A stretch of 64,000 nucleotides of DNA, taken from Noviherbaspirillum soli (GTDB lineage Bacteria > Pseudomonadota > Gammaproteobacteria > Burkholderiales > Burkholderiaceae_D). Every line of letters begins with the position of its first letter. Position 1 is the stretch's first letter. The notes under the pieces are model-generated. The model searched no databases. It saw only the letters and a list, made by a program, of their open reading frames with translations, and was not told the origin of the DNA. The DNA is taken from the NCBI RefSeq assembly GCF_015352955.1, contig NZ_JACYOX010000035.1, positions 1-64,000 of the forward strand, given 5' to 3'. The position numbers and the translations under genes were made by a program. Below, piece after piece: positions 45,493-55,125 of the stretch.

Positions 45493-47256
45493 TCATTGGG
45501 AATGCGCAGGGCCGGACACGTCCTTCGCAATGGCCAGGAAGCGGTCGAGCTGCTCGCGCACCTGCTTCTTGTTGTACTTGCCGACGCTGGTCTTGGGTAT
45601 GTCCCTGGTGATGGCCACCAGCCTAGGCAGCATCCACTTGGTGATCTTGCCCGTGTCGACGCCGTGCCTGATCAGGAAGTCGATGACGTCCTGTTCACTG
45701 GCCTCATGGCCAGGCCGCAGGCTCACCAGCGCCAGGGGCTTCTCGCCCCAGACCGGGTCGGGCACACCGACCACCATGGCCTCAAGCACGAAGTCGGCCA
45801 TTGAAATAAGGTTTTCGAGCAATACCGTGGGGACCATCTCGGCGCCGCTGCGGATCACGTCCTTCAGCCTGTCGGCGATCACGATATAGCCTTCGGCGTC
45901 GACCTTGGCGATGTCGCCAGTGTGGAACCAGCCGTCGCGCCAGACTTCCGCGGTGCGCTCGGGCGCCCTGAAATACTGTTCGGTCACCCATGGGCCGCGA
46001 ATCACGATCTCGCCGACCGTGCGGTCGTCCTGCGGCACCGGGTTGCCGTCCGGGTCCACCACCCGCACTTCCAGGCCGGGAAGGGGCAGGCCGGTCTTGA
46101 CCATGATTTCATCGATCTGCTCCCGGCCCCAGTCCACCATGTGTTTCTTCACAAAGGACATGATGGTGGTCGGCGCCGTCTCTGTCATGCCGTAGCCGGA
46201 GCTGACGCGAAAATTCGGCATCAGCTGCTCCAGCTTGGTCTTCAGCCCCAGCGGCAGCGCGCCGCCGCCCACGCCAATGCGCGTCAGGCTGCTGAGGTCG
46301 TACTTGTCCAGGTCCGGGTATTCCAGCAGCATCGCGGCAACGGTAGGCACGATGCCGACCGAGGTCACTTTCTCGCGCTCCACCAGCTCGCAGAATCCCT
46401 GCACGGTGAAGCTGCCCGGCAGCACAATTTTCTGCGCGCTGAACACATTGATGAACGGCGCACCCCAGCCATGGATATGGAACATCGGCGTGTTCAGCAT
46501 TGGCACCGCGTTTTCGCCAAGGCGCGCGCCCACGCCGGCGTCGATGTCGTGCTGCGGCGTGTTGACCACGCTCGGCATCGCCATCACGTGCAGCGTCATC
46601 AGATAGAGCTGGCGGTGGGTGAACATCGCGCCCTTGGGCTGGCCGGTGGTGCCGGTGGTGTAGCAGAGCGTCGCATTGGTGTCTTCGTGCAGGTAAGGCC
46701 AGTCATACTGGTCCGGCTGCTGCGCCAGCAGCGCTTCGTAGGAAACCAGGTTCTTGACCCGGGTTTCCGGCAGGCCGGGGCGGTCCGACATGTAGACGAA
46801 CATCTCGACCGTGTCCTTGATATGGTCATAGATGTTTTCCAGCAGCGGCATCACGGCGTCATCGATGAACACGATCTTGTCCTGCGCGTGATTGATCGTG
46901 TAGATGACGTGCTCAGGCGCCAGGCGGACATTGATCGGGTGCAGCGTGGCGCCCATGCACGGCACCGCGTAATACAGTTCCAGGTGGCGATGGGTGTTGA
47001 GCGCCATGGTGCCGATGCGGTCGCCCGGCGCGCCTGGCCGGCCCGGCTTCACGCCGAACTGGCTCTGCAGCATGTGCGCCAGCTGCGCGGTCCGGCGGTA
47101 CCACTGGTCCCAGGTGAAGCGGGAATATTCACCGGTGACATGGTTGCGGTAGACCACGCCGATCTGCTGGGGATACAGGCTGACCGGCCGCTTCATGAAC
47201 GTAGTCAGCAGCAGCGGATAGTGGGTGCTGAATTCAGGGTAGGTTCCGGATTCCAC
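45493..47256 (-). CDS. AMP-dependent CoA ligase E (fatty-acyl-CoA synthetase-like)
   Basis: This 587-residue ligase has the P-loop [13 protein letters not shown], adenylation motif [12 protein letters not shown], hinge [14 protein letters not shown] and C-terminal [10 protein letters not shown] with the catalytic Lys. It belongs to the medium/long-chain branch ([27 protein letters not shown]-terminus). The start is probably the GTG at 47256, preceded by AAAGGAG at 5 bases; the ATG at 47277 has no good site. It lies next to thiolase and FadJ-like genes, which suggests activation of the chain entering beta-oxidation. It differs clearly from ligases A-D. Confidence 0.9.
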   Translation of the reverse strand: MESGTYPEFSTHYPLLLTTFMKRPVSLYPQQIGVVYRNHVTGEYSRFTWDQWYRRTAQLAHMLQSQFGVKPGRPGAPGDRIGTMALNTHRHLELYYAVPCMGATLHPINVRLAPEHVIYTINHAQDKIVFIDDAVMPLLENIYDHIKDTVEMFVYMSDRPGLPETRVKNLVSYEALLAQQPDQYDWPYLHEDTNATLCYTTGTTGQPKGAMFTHRQLYLMTLHVMAMPSVVNTPQHDIDAGVGARLGENAVPMLNTPMFHIHGWGAPFINVFSAQKIVLPGSFTVQGFCELVEREKVTSVGIVPTVAAMLLEYPDLDKYDLSSLTRIGVGGGALPLGLKTKLEQLMPNFRVSSGYGMTETAPTTIMSFVKKHMVDWGREQIDEIMVKTGLPLPGLEVRVVDPDGNPVPQDDRTVGEIVIRGPWVTEQYFRAPERTAEVWRDGWFHTGDIAKVDAEGYIVIADRLKDVIRSGAEMVPTVLLENLISMADFVLEAMVVGVPDPVWGEKPLALVSLRPGHEASEQDVIDFLIRHGVDTGKITKWMLPRLVAITRDIPKTSVGKYNKKQVREQLDRFLAIAKDVSGPAHSQ

Positions 47257-47293
47257 GTTGTCTCCTTTGTTTGCCATCTTGCGGCTGGCTCGG

Positions 47294-48592
47294 TTAAAAG
47301 TGCGGCTGGCTCCCGCGGGGTTCCTCGACACGCAGCACCGCCAGCACCGATGCGGTCTTCACCACGATTGCAAGCAGGAATACGCTGTGCAGGCCAGCGC
47401 CCTGGGCCAGGATACCCCCGGCCAGCGGGCCGATCGCCATCATCAGGTGCGAGGCCGTATCGGACACGGCGATCAGCATCGGGCGGTCATGGTGGGAGCC
47501 GAATTCCAGCACGAAATTCTGCGCCGCCACTTGGTAGCCGCCGAAGCCGGCGCCGAGTCCGCAAAACGCCAGCAGGAACAAGTGCAGGCTGCCCGACAGC
47601 AGGAGCATGATGGTGGCAGCGGTCCAGAGGGCAATGCTGAGAATGAACACGAGCCGATAACCCTGGCGGTCGGCAATGGCGCCCCAGGCCAGGTTGCTCA
47701 CCGTCTGCGCCAGCAAAAAGGCCAGCGACAGGGTGCCCAGCGTGGCGCCAGAGAGGCTGATGAAGCTTTGGGTATGAATGGCGTAGAACGGCAGGGCGGT
47801 GGTGCCGAGCGCAGCCAGCGCGCGGGCAAGGAAGAAGCGGGTGTAATGAGGGTGCGTGCGCAGCAGCGCCGGGACTTCGCGCAGGCGGCGCCAGACGCTG
47901 GAGCGGGAGCGTACCGTCAGCGAGTCCGGCTCCCGCACGAAGCGCAGCGCCGTAATGCCGATGCTGGTCAGAATGAACGCCAGCAGAAAGGTGCTGGCGT
48001 AGCCGTTGCCCAGCGCATTGGCCTCGACCAGGTATTTGCCCCCGAGGTAGGCCACACCCGACGCGGTCAGGCCGCCCAGGAAATTGCGCACGCCGGTAAG
48101 CCGGCCACGGCTGCTGGCCGGGATCACCTTGGACATCAGGAAGCTGAACGTCACGCTCGCCATGCCATCGAAAATCCCGAACAGCCCGAGAAAGACGCAG
48201 GCCGCGGCCAGCGCCCAGGGGCCGCCCAGCAAGTAACCCGAAAGCGCCAGTCCGAGCACCTGCAGCCGCATCAGCCAGCCGACCGTGTACACCACCGGCA
48301 TCACGCGGCGCCGGTGCTCGATCAGCGTTGCTGCGCAGATCGAGGACATCGCCATGCCGGCAAACTGGGCGGACAGCGCCAAGCCCACCGCGATCTTTGA
48401 ACCTGACAGCAGGTAGATATAGGCCGGCACGAAAGTGGGGGCGTTGAGCAGCCGGAAGCCGGTCACGCCCAGCATGCCATGCGCCAGGTTGGCCGCATAG
48501 TTGCGCGGCAGGTCGCGCAGCGTCTGCGCCCGCTGCGCTTCCTCGACGCTCAGGCGAACGGCGCTGTTCATGCGTGTCTGGCCAACAATCAT
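47294..48592 (-). CDS. MFS transporter
   Basis: This 432-residue protein has about twelve hydrophobic segments in two groups, e.g. VGLALSAQFAGMAMSSICAA in the first half and TLGTLSLAFLLAQTVSNLAW in the second. A basic, DRQGYRL-like loop between helices in the second half fits the major facilitator A-motif position. Substrate and direction are unknown; uptake or export of an organic acid is plausible. The ATG at 48592 overlaps the stop of the hydrolase gene (ATGA), so it belongs to this operon; an ATG at 48571 is possible. Confidence 0.85.
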   Translation of the reverse strand: MIVGQTRMNSAVRLSVEEAQRAQTLRDLPRNYAANLAHGMLGVTGFRLLNAPTFVPAYIYLLSGSKIAVGLALSAQFAGMAMSSICAATLIEHRRRVMPVVYTVGWLMRLQVLGLALSGYLLGGPWALAAACVFLGLFGIFDGMASVTFSFLMSKVIPASSRGRLTGVRNFLGGLTASGVAYLGGKYLVEANALGNGYASTFLLAFILTSIGITALRFVREPDSLTVRSRSSVWRRLREVPALLRTHPHYTRFFLARALAALGTTALPFYAIHTQSFISLSGATLGTLSLAFLLAQTVSNLAWGAIADRQGYRLVFILSIALWTAATIMLLLSGSLHLFLLAFCGLGAGFGGYQVAAQNFVLEFGSHHDRPMLIAVSDTASHLMMAIGPLAGGILAQGAGLHSVFLLAIVVKTASVLAVLRVEEPRGSQPHF

Positions 48593-49245
48593 GCTGCCGG
48601 CAGCGCCGCGTATTCCTGCAGCGCTTCCCCGTAGCCTGTCTGTTCCAGCGATAGCAGGTTCATGGTTGCCATCAGCCACTCCGGCACTTCGCGCGTGCAT
48701 ACCGTGATCGGGCGTTCGAGCCCGGAATGCTGCGACGCCAGCATGGCGTAATTGCTGGCGTAGCTGGGCGGGCGCGCGTCCGTGGCCAGGTCGGCAATTG
48801 CATAGGGATCGGGCGGCGCTGGCTGGGCGATGTCGACTACCGGGATATAGGGGTTGCTGGTGGCGGTGCCGCCGCCGGCCAGGCCGGGGCCGTCAAGCAG
48901 GATCACGCCGCGCACCTGTTTGGGCCGGCCGCCGGCCAGCATCAGACCGACATAGGCGCCCAGGCCGCGGCCGACGATCGTGGCGCAGCCCAGGTGCGCC
49001 AGCGCCGTGTCGGCATCGGCCATCATGACTTCGCAGGTGTAGCCGCCGCCGGTTGGGATATCGGATGCGCCATGCCCGGTAAAGTCCAGCGCATGCACGG
49101 GGCCGGGCCAGGCCGCGGCCATGGCCGGCAGCGTTGCCGGCGAGCGCTCGCCCAGGCCGTGCAGCAGCAGCAATGCCCGGCCGTCCCCGTCCTTGAGCTG
49201 GTGCAGCGCCAGCCGGATGCGATTGTGGCGGAGGTAGGCAATCAT
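48589..49245 (-). CDS. Alpha/beta-hydrolase-fold protein lacking the nucleophile Ser
   Basis: This 218-residue protein has the fold's early landmarks ALLLLHGLGE (oxyanion-hole HG) and VHALDFTGHGASD. At the nucleophile elbow, normally G-x-S-x-G, the sequence is VGRGLGAYVG, with Gly94 (codon 48964-48966) in place of Ser. Either it is not a classical hydrolase, or it has a binding, scaffold or lyase-like role. It is short for the family (usually 250-300). It overlaps both neighbours by four bases (ATGA), which argues for a maintained gene rather than a decaying one. Confidence 0.78.
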   Translation of the reverse strand: MIAYLRHNRIRLALHQLKDGDGRALLLLHGLGERSPATLPAMAAAWPGPVHALDFTGHGASDIPTGGGYTCEVMMADADTALAHLGCATIVGRGLGAYVGLMLAGGRPKQVRGVILLDGPGLAGGGTATSNPYIPVVDIAQPAPPDPYAIADLATDARPPSYASNYAMLASQHSGLERPITVCTREVPEWLMATMNLLSLEQTGYGEALQEYAALPAA

Positions 49246-50177
49246 GATCGGAGGAAGTCGCGTATCAGCGCAGCGGTTTCGGCCGGGCGCTCGATGTGGA
49301 TGAAATGGCCGGTGTCCTGCATGACTTCGACTCGGGTGGTGTCCGGGAAGTAGGGAGCCAGCTTGTCTGGTTTGGCATCCCAGCCCATCGGCTCGCTGAC
49401 CGTGCCGAACAAGGCCAGCATGGGGATCGGAAAGCCCGGTAGGCGGTCTGTCATCCAGCGCGAGCGAAAAGGGCCGAAGCCGCCGAGCCGCAGCACCGGG
49501 TCGATCTTCCAGCGCCAGCCATCGGCATCGCGGCGCGCGCCCCTGGTCGCCAGGTAGCAAAGCCATTGATGAGACAGGCGGGGATTCATCAGCGCGCGCC
49601 GCTGCGCCAGTTCCTCCAGCGTGCCGGGCCTGCGGATGCGTTCGCCTGCGCCGCGCTGGTGGTCCAGCCAGCCGGTGATGATATCGGCCGTCATGGACTT
49701 GCGCTCATGCATGGCACTATCCGGATGGGGGCTGCGGAATGGCAGCCCGTCGATGGACACGAAGCGGGTGAAGCGATGCGGCAGCGCCTGTATGGTATGT
49801 ACCAGCAGCGAGCCGCCCTTGCTGTGCCCCACTGCGATGCAGGGCGCACGGGTGGTCGAGTCGACCACCGCCAGCATGTCGCGCTCGTCGGCCACCCAGC
49901 TGTACAGCGCCGCATGTTCCGAGTCACCATGCCCGCGCTGATCGTACGACACGACCCGGTATCCGGCATCGGCCAGCAGTGGGGCAAAGACGTCGAAGGT
50001 GCGGGCGAAATCAAACGCGCCATGGACCAGGATAAGCGGCGGCGCATCGAGCGCCCCCCATTCATGAACCGCCAGCCGGATGCCGCTGGAATCCACCCAG
50101 CGCAGCCGATCGGGCGGCCGCGCCATCGGATACGTTCCAAACCGCGCCGCATCGGCGTCACTGTCCGGCGCGTTCAT
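49242..50177 (-). CDS. Alpha/beta hydrolase
   Basis: This 311-residue hydrolase has LILVHGAFDFARTFD, SYDQRGHGDSE and the nucleophile elbow VGHSKGG with the catalytic Ser, and a His near the end in QDTGHFIHIERP. It probably cleaves an ester, lactone or CoA thioester to release the acid used by the neighbouring ligase. The start is either ATG 50177 (chosen; GAG upstream) or GTG 50198. It is the first gene of the minus-strand operon ending at 42093 and is divergent from the tandem TetR gene. Confidence 0.88.
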   Translation of the reverse strand: MNAPDSDADAARFGTYPMARPPDRLRWVDSSGIRLAVHEWGALDAPPLILVHGAFDFARTFDVFAPLLADAGYRVVSYDQRGHGDSEHAALYSWVADERDMLAVVDSTTRAPCIAVGHSKGGSLLVHTIQALPHRFTRFVSIDGLPFRSPHPDSAMHERKSMTADIITGWLDHQRGAGERIRRPGTLEELAQRRALMNPRLSHQWLCYLATRGARRDADGWRWKIDPVLRLGGFGPFRSRWMTDRLPGFPIPMLALFGTVSEPMGWDAKPDKLAPYFPDTTRVEVMQDTGHFIHIERPAETAALIRDFLRS

Positions 50178-50512
50178 TTCGATCTCGGTCGCTGGCACCC
50201 CGGGTCAGGTGCAAGCATGGGGTCGGCATCAATGCGAACCTGCGGCGAAACCGTCTGGGCTTTCTGGGCTTTTAACATGCTGCCTCTATTTTAGTGGTGT
50301 CGGTATGTGTCTCGATTTTTATATTACCATATGATTTTCTTCCGACAAGGGGAAGAGTGCTCCCTGTTATTTGGCCGGCTTGTCTGCCAAATGTGTTCTT
50401 TGGAAAGAAGGGTATGTCCGGTCCGCACTGTGCAGGCACGTTATTTGCATCGGAGTAATGGGCGGCGGCGGTATAATCGCCCGATCAGTTCAACCGCCTA
50501 CTCAGGTCTTCC
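50178..50512. promoter_or_regulatory. Divergent promoter region: hydrolase operon and TetR gene
   Basis: This gap contains an inverted repeat, ATTTGGC (50369-50375) and GCCAAAT (50386-50392) with a 10-base spacer, a candidate TetR-type operator. A perfect -10 TATAAT lies at 50472-50477, 35 bp before the TetR start, but with no good -35 at normal distance, so an activator may be needed. The middle part is AT-rich. No gene is seen. Confidence 0.5.
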
Positions 50513-51745
50513 ATGGATCAGCAAACTGCCGCCCGCCGAGTCACGCCGCGCTATGCCAGAAAGCGTGAAGCCATACTGCACGCGGCCGCGCAGGTGTTTA
50601 ACCAGCGTGGCGTGAAGGGAGCCACACTGTCGGACGTGGCAAGCCGGGTCGGACTAAGCACCAACAGCATCACCTACTATTACAAGAAGAAAGAAGACCT
50701 GGTCGTGGCCTGCATGTTGCGTTCGATCGAGGCAATCAACGAGGTCATACTCGTGGCGGCAAAGGCGGAAACTGTCGAGGGCCGGGTGAGGCAATTCATC
50801 CTTGGCTTCTTCAGGCGGCTGGCGCAGATGCAGGAAGGTGCCGTCTCGGAGATGATGACCTTCCGCGATTTGCAGATCCTCGGCAGCCCGCATGCGGAAC
50901 TGATCTTTTCTGCCTATACCGATATGTTCCGCCGTGTACGCAAGCTGCTGGTGACTGACCGCGTGCGCGTGGACAACCGTGTATCGCTGAATGCCCGCAG
51001 CCATTTGCTGCTGACGCTCACCGTGGGCGCGATGTCCTGGCGGCTGCGCTATGACCCGGCCGACTACGACCTGGTTGCGGCGCGCATGAGCGACATCCTC
51101 ATCGGCGGCCTGGCAGAACCGACATCGGCCTGGGGGCCCAGCCCGATTGACCAGGCGCTGGCCCAGGCGCCGGACATGGGCGATAACACACAGGAGGCCT
51201 TTCTGGCCGCAGCCACCGCGCTGATCAATGAGCTGGGTTATCACGGCGCTTCGGTGGACCGCATTTCCGCGCGCCTCAATGTGACCAAGGGGTCGTTCTA
51301 TCACCACAACCCCAACAAGGAAGATCTGATCTCGGCCTGCTTCGAGCGCACATTTGCGATCACGCGGCACATGCAGCTGATCGCACGCGCCGCAAAAGGA
51401 TCAGGTTGGGACAAAGTATGCGCAGTCTCGCGCGGACTGGTGCGCTACCAGTTTTCGGACCGCGGCCCGCTGCTGCGCATGTCGGCATGGAGCGAATTGC
51501 CGGACGATATACGGGACGAAAAGCTCAACGCCATCAATCATCTTGGCCAGCGCTTTATCGGCTTCCTGGTCGACGGCATGCAGGATGGGTCCATCCGCCC
51601 GCTTGACCAATCGCTCGCGGCCCAGCTGGTCAGCGGCATGATCAATGCCTCGGTGGTGCTTGGCCGCTGGGTGCCGGACATCACCGCTGAAAACGCGGTC
51701 GAGCTGTTCGTCAAGCCGCTGTTCATGGGCATACAATCGGCATAG
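50513..51745 (+). CDS. Tandem (double) TetR-family regulator
   Basis: This 410-residue protein is twice the usual TetR length (about 200) and contains two complete TetR units. HTH 1 (about 20-66) reads GATLSDVASRVGLSTNSITY; HTH 2 (about 225-272) reads GASVDRISARLNVTKGSFYH. Each is followed by a helical ligand-binding region. One chain may therefore act as a pseudo-dimer or bind two operators. It lies between the divergent hydrolase operon and the SDR/dehydrogenase operon, and could control both. AGG precedes the ATG weakly. The two units are clearly diverged, so the fusion is not recent. Confidence 0.88.
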   Translation: MDQQTAARRVTPRYARKREAILHAAAQVFNQRGVKGATLSDVASRVGLSTNSITYYYKKKEDLVVACMLRSIEAINEVILVAAKAETVEGRVRQFILGFFRRLAQMQEGAVSEMMTFRDLQILGSPHAELIFSAYTDMFRRVRKLLVTDRVRVDNRVSLNARSHLLLTLTVGAMSWRLRYDPADYDLVAARMSDILIGGLAEPTSAWGPSPIDQALAQAPDMGDNTQEAFLAAATALINELGYHGASVDRISARLNVTKGSFYHHNPNKEDLISACFERTFAITRHMQLIARAAKGSGWDKVCAVSRGLVRYQFSDRGPLLRMSAWSELPDDIRDEKLNAINHLGQRFIGFLVDGMQDGSIRPLDQSLAAQLVSGMINASVVLGRWVPDITAENAVELFVKPLFMGIQSA

Positions 51746-51840
51746 CGCCTGCAGTGGAAGCGGTATGCCGGCGACCCCTGCCTGGCCTGTCCGCCGAGTC
51801 GCCGTGCACTGCGTCTTTCTATTTTTTCGTAAAACCGGTA

Positions 51841-51870
51841 TTGACACCGCACGGATAGCAGCGTTATAAA
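51841..51870 (+). promoter_or_regulatory. Strong sigma70 promoter for SDR-dehydrogenase operon
   Basis: TTGACA (51841-51846) and TATAAA (51865-51870) are separated by 18 bases; reading TTATAA gives 17. Both hexamers are close to consensus. It lies about 90 bp before the SDR start and just after the TetR gene, so the downstream operon has its own promoter. Confidence 0.7.
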
Positions 51871-51961
51871 ATCCGACAACGCTGCACCCCCGCCAGCAAT
51901 TTAGAAAAGGCGGAATCGTTACTGACGCGCGCCCACAGTGCGCATTTCAAAGGGAATGGCA

Positions 51962-52726
51962 ATGTCCTTATTCGATCTGAGCGGAAAAGTCGCAGTCATC
52001 ACCGGTTCCTCGCGCGGCATCGGGCGCGCAATTGCCGAGCGCATGGCGGAACAGGGCGCCAGGGTAGTAATCTCGTCGCGCAAGGCGGAACCATGCGAGC
52101 AGGTGGCCGCTGCAATCAACGCGGCGCATGGCGAAGGCAGGGCGATCGCGGTGCCGGCAAGCATCGCATCCAAGGATGACCTGAAGCGCCTGGTGGAGGC
52201 GGCCATCGCCGCGTTCGGCAAGATCGATATCCTGGTCTGCAATGCGGCCTCCAACCCTTATTACGGCCCTATGTCGGGTATCTCGGATGACCAGTTTCGC
52301 AAGATACTGGACAACAATGTGATCGCCAGCCACTGGCTGATCCAGATGGTGGCGCCGCAAATGGCTGAGCGCAAGGACGGCGCCATCATCATCGTGTCGT
52401 CGATTGGTGGCTTGCGTGGTACCCCGGTACTGGGCGCATACGGTATCTCCAAGGCAGCCGACTTCCAGTTGGCGCGCAATCTCGCCGTCGAATACGGACC
52501 GAGCAATATCCGCGTCAACTGCATCGCACCCGGCCTGATCAAGACCGATTTCGCGCGGGCATTGTGGGATAACCCCGAGACCCTGCAGCGCAGTACCGCC
52601 AATACGCCGCTGCGACGCATAGGCGAGCCGGATGAAATCGCCGGCACCGCGGTCTACCTGGCATCCCCGGCCGGCAGCTTCATCACTGGCCAGGCGATCG
52701 TCGTCGATGGCGGCGCAACCATTTGA
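51962..52726 (+). CDS. Short-chain dehydrogenase/reductase (SDR)
   Basis: This 254-residue classical SDR has the NAD(P) loop TGSSRGIG, the NAA segment VCNAASN, Ser in IIVSSIGG and the catalytic YGISK pair. It ends with SFITGQAIVVDGG, typical of FabG-like enzymes. It probably oxidises a hydroxy-acyl intermediate or alcohol. AAGGGA lies six bases before the ATG at 51962. It is the first gene of a three-gene operon with two acyl-CoA dehydrogenases. Confidence 0.92.
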   Translation: MSLFDLSGKVAVITGSSRGIGRAIAERMAEQGARVVISSRKAEPCEQVAAAINAAHGEGRAIAVPASIASKDDLKRLVEAAIAAFGKIDILVCNAASNPYYGPMSGISDDQFRKILDNNVIASHWLIQMVAPQMAERKDGAIIIVSSIGGLRGTPVLGAYGISKAADFQLARNLAVEYGPSNIRVNCIAPGLIKTDFARALWDNPETLQRSTANTPLRRIGEPDEIAGTAVYLASPAGSFITGQAIVVDGGATI

Positions 52727-52739
52727 GCCGGGGGCAGGC

Positions 52740-53924
52740 ATGACTGACCTGAATGCGTTCAGACAGGAAGCGCGTGCCTGGCTTCTACAGAATTGTCCCC
52801 CCGAGATGCGGCTGCCGATGCAGGGCGACGACGATGCCTGCTGGGGCGGCCGCAGGATGCGCTTCCAGTCCGATGCCCAGCGGCTGTGGCTGGAGCGCAT
52901 GGCCGCCAAGGGCTGGACCGTGCCCGAATGGCCGCCCGAATACGGCGGCGGCGGGTTGGCGGCTGATGAAGCGAAGGTGCTGCGGCAGGAGATGCAAGCG
53001 CTGAATTGCCGTCCTCCGCTGCTCAGCTTCGGCATCTGGATGCTGGGCCCGGCGTTGCTGAAATATGGCTCGCAAGAGCAGAAGCGCACCTTCCTGCCGC
53101 AGATAGCGCGCGGCGAAATACGCTGGTGCCAGGGCTACTCCGAGCCGAATGCCGGTTCCGACCTTGCTTCCCTGCAGACGCGCGCCGACGACCAAGGCGA
53201 CCACTTTGTCGTGAACGGACAAAAGATCTGGACTTCGTATGCGGACAAGGCGGACTGGATCTTCTGCCTGGTGCGTACCGACTTCGATGCCAGAAAACAT
53301 ACCGGCATCAGTTTCCTCCTGTTCGACATGGCATCGCCTGGCGTATCGACTCGGCCGATCACCCTGATCTCGGGCAAGTCCCCGTTCTGCGAAACGTTCT
53401 TTGACAACGTGCGCGTGCCCAAGGCTAACTTAGTCGGAGAACTCAACGGCGGCTGGGAAATTGCCAAGTATTTGCTCACGCATGAGCGTGAAATGATCGG
53501 TGCCATCGGCGACCGTTCCGTGAGCCGCCCGCTTGGCGCATGCGCTGCCGCCACAATAGGCGTCAATCAGCGTGGCGAACTTGATGACCCCGTGCTGCGC
53601 GCCCAGATCGCGTCGTTTGAAATTGATGAAGCAGCGTTCCGCCTGGCCATGGAACGAACCGGCGATCTTGCCAGGCAGGGCCGTGTCAATCCAGCGTTTT
53701 CATCGGTGCTCAAATATTACGGGGCGGAACTCAACAAGCGGCGCTATGAATTGCTGATGTCGGCCAACGGCATCAATGCGCTCGAGTGGGAATCCGACCG
53801 CAGCCGGGGCGGCGACCTGGCGCGCGCATGGCTGCGCACTAAGGCCAATTCGATCGAGGGCGGCACCAGCGAAGTACAACTCAACGTCATTGCCAAGCGC
53901 ATCCTCGGCCTGCCGGGCGCGTAG
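52740..53924 (+). CDS. Acyl-CoA dehydrogenase, large-type subunit 2
   Basis: This 394-residue FAD enzyme has IRWCQGYSEPNAGSDLASL, VNGQKIWTSYADKADWIF and the C-terminal SIEGGTSEVQLNVIAKRIL. It is a paralogue of the protein at 28576-29793, with the same WCQGYSEP and GGT-x-EVQ features. It is followed by a smaller partner 37 bp later, again in a large/small pair. The ATG at 52740 has a GGGGGCAGG leader and lies 13 bases after the SDR stop. Confidence 0.9.
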   Translation: MTDLNAFRQEARAWLLQNCPPEMRLPMQGDDDACWGGRRMRFQSDAQRLWLERMAAKGWTVPEWPPEYGGGGLAADEAKVLRQEMQALNCRPPLLSFGIWMLGPALLKYGSQEQKRTFLPQIARGEIRWCQGYSEPNAGSDLASLQTRADDQGDHFVVNGQKIWTSYADKADWIFCLVRTDFDARKHTGISFLLFDMASPGVSTRPITLISGKSPFCETFFDNVRVPKANLVGELNGGWEIAKYLLTHEREMIGAIGDRSVSRPLGACAAATIGVNQRGELDDPVLRAQIASFEIDEAAFRLAMERTGDLARQGRVNPAFSSVLKYYGAELNKRRYELLMSANGINALEWESDRSRGGDLARAWLRTKANSIEGGTSEVQLNVIAKRILGLPGA

Positions 53925-53961
53925 CCGCCCTGCCTGCAACCATGCATACTCCGGACTACAC

Positions 53962-55101
53962 ATGGCACTCGTACTGAACCAGGAACAAGAGATGCTGCGC
54001 GACAGCGCACTCGGCTTTCTCCGTGAGAACGCGCCAATTGCGCAACTGCGCGCGCTGCGCGACGACCGGGACGCGCAAGGATTTTCGCAAGCCCTGTGGC
54101 GACGTTTCACGGAGATGGGATACACCGGCATGCTGGTTCCGGAGGCATATGGCGGCCTTGGCCTGGGACTGGTGGAGGCCGGCGCAGTGATGGAGGCCAT
54201 AGGCCGCAACTTGACCGCGACGCCATTCCTATCGACCGCGGTGCTGGCCGCCACATTGCTGGCTCGCCATGGCAGCGAGGCGCAGCGGGAGGCCTGCCTG
54301 CCGCGCCTGGCCGCCGGCGAACTGATCCTGGCCCTGGCAGTCGATGAAGCGGTAAAGCATCGCCCGCAACGGCAGTCTCTAACGGCAACGCCGGCCGGAG
54401 GCGGTTACCGCCTTGATGGCGCGAAGTGCATGGTGGTTGATGGGCACGTAGCCGACATTCTGGTCGTCGCAGCACGCACCGCGGGCATGGCCAATGACAG
54501 GGATGGCGTTACGCTGTTCCTGGTCGATCGCTTAGCCGCCGGGGTCAATGTCGAACGCACCGTGATGGTTGACGCGCACAACGCCGCGCGAGTCTTGTTC
54601 CACGATGTTGCAGTCGATGCGGACGCGATCGTAGGACAACTGGACAGGGGCGGGGAGGCGCTCGAGTCGGCCCTGGATGCAGGTCGCGCGGCGCTGTCAT
54701 CCGAGTTGCTGGGCATTGCAGAGGAAACCTTCGACCGTACGCTGGCTTATCTGAAGGAGCGCAGGCAGTTTGGCCGCATCATCGGCGAATTCCAAGCTTT
54801 GCAACATCGCGCCGCGCATCTCTACAGCGAAATTGAGATCACCCGCGCACTGGTCCTCCATGGGCAGCAGTTGCTGGATCAGGATTCAGGAAAGGCCAGC
54901 CTGCTGGTGTCGGCCGCCAAGGCGCGCGCCGGTAGGACATCTGCCTTGGCCGTGCAGGAAGCGGTCCAGATGCATGGCGGCATGGGCATGACCGATGAAT
55001 TCGACATCGGCCTTTTCATGAAGCGGCAGCGCGTCGCCGAGGAGTTGCTGGGTGATGCTGGATTCCATACCGACCGCTGGGCGCGCCTGCAGGAATACTG
55101 A
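53962..55101 (+). CDS. Acyl-CoA dehydrogenase, small-type subunit 2
   Basis: This 379-residue partner begins MALVLNQEQEMLRDSALGFL and contains YLKERRQFGRIIGEFQALQH and VQMHGGMGMTDEFDIGLFMK, features shared with the protein at 29812-30978. The WCQGYSEP segment of the large subunit is missing. The two pairs in this window therefore share the same large/small design, which supports heteromeric enzymes. The ribosome site is weak. A MITE-like element begins 24 bp after the stop. Confidence 0.88.
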   Translation: MALVLNQEQEMLRDSALGFLRENAPIAQLRALRDDRDAQGFSQALWRRFTEMGYTGMLVPEAYGGLGLGLVEAGAVMEAIGRNLTATPFLSTAVLAATLLARHGSEAQREACLPRLAAGELILALAVDEAVKHRPQRQSLTATPAGGGYRLDGAKCMVVDGHVADILVVAARTAGMANDRDGVTLFLVDRLAAGVNVERTVMVDAHNAARVLFHDVAVDADAIVGQLDRGGEALESALDAGRAALSSELLGIAEETFDRTLAYLKERRQFGRIIGEFQALQHRAAHLYSEIEITRALVLHGQQLLDQDSGKASLLVSAAKARAGRTSALAVQEAVQMHGGMGMTDEFDIGLFMKRQRVAEELLGDAGFHTDRWARLQEY

Positions 55102-55125
55102 GGTCGGCCGAAAAAGGCGGTTTAA

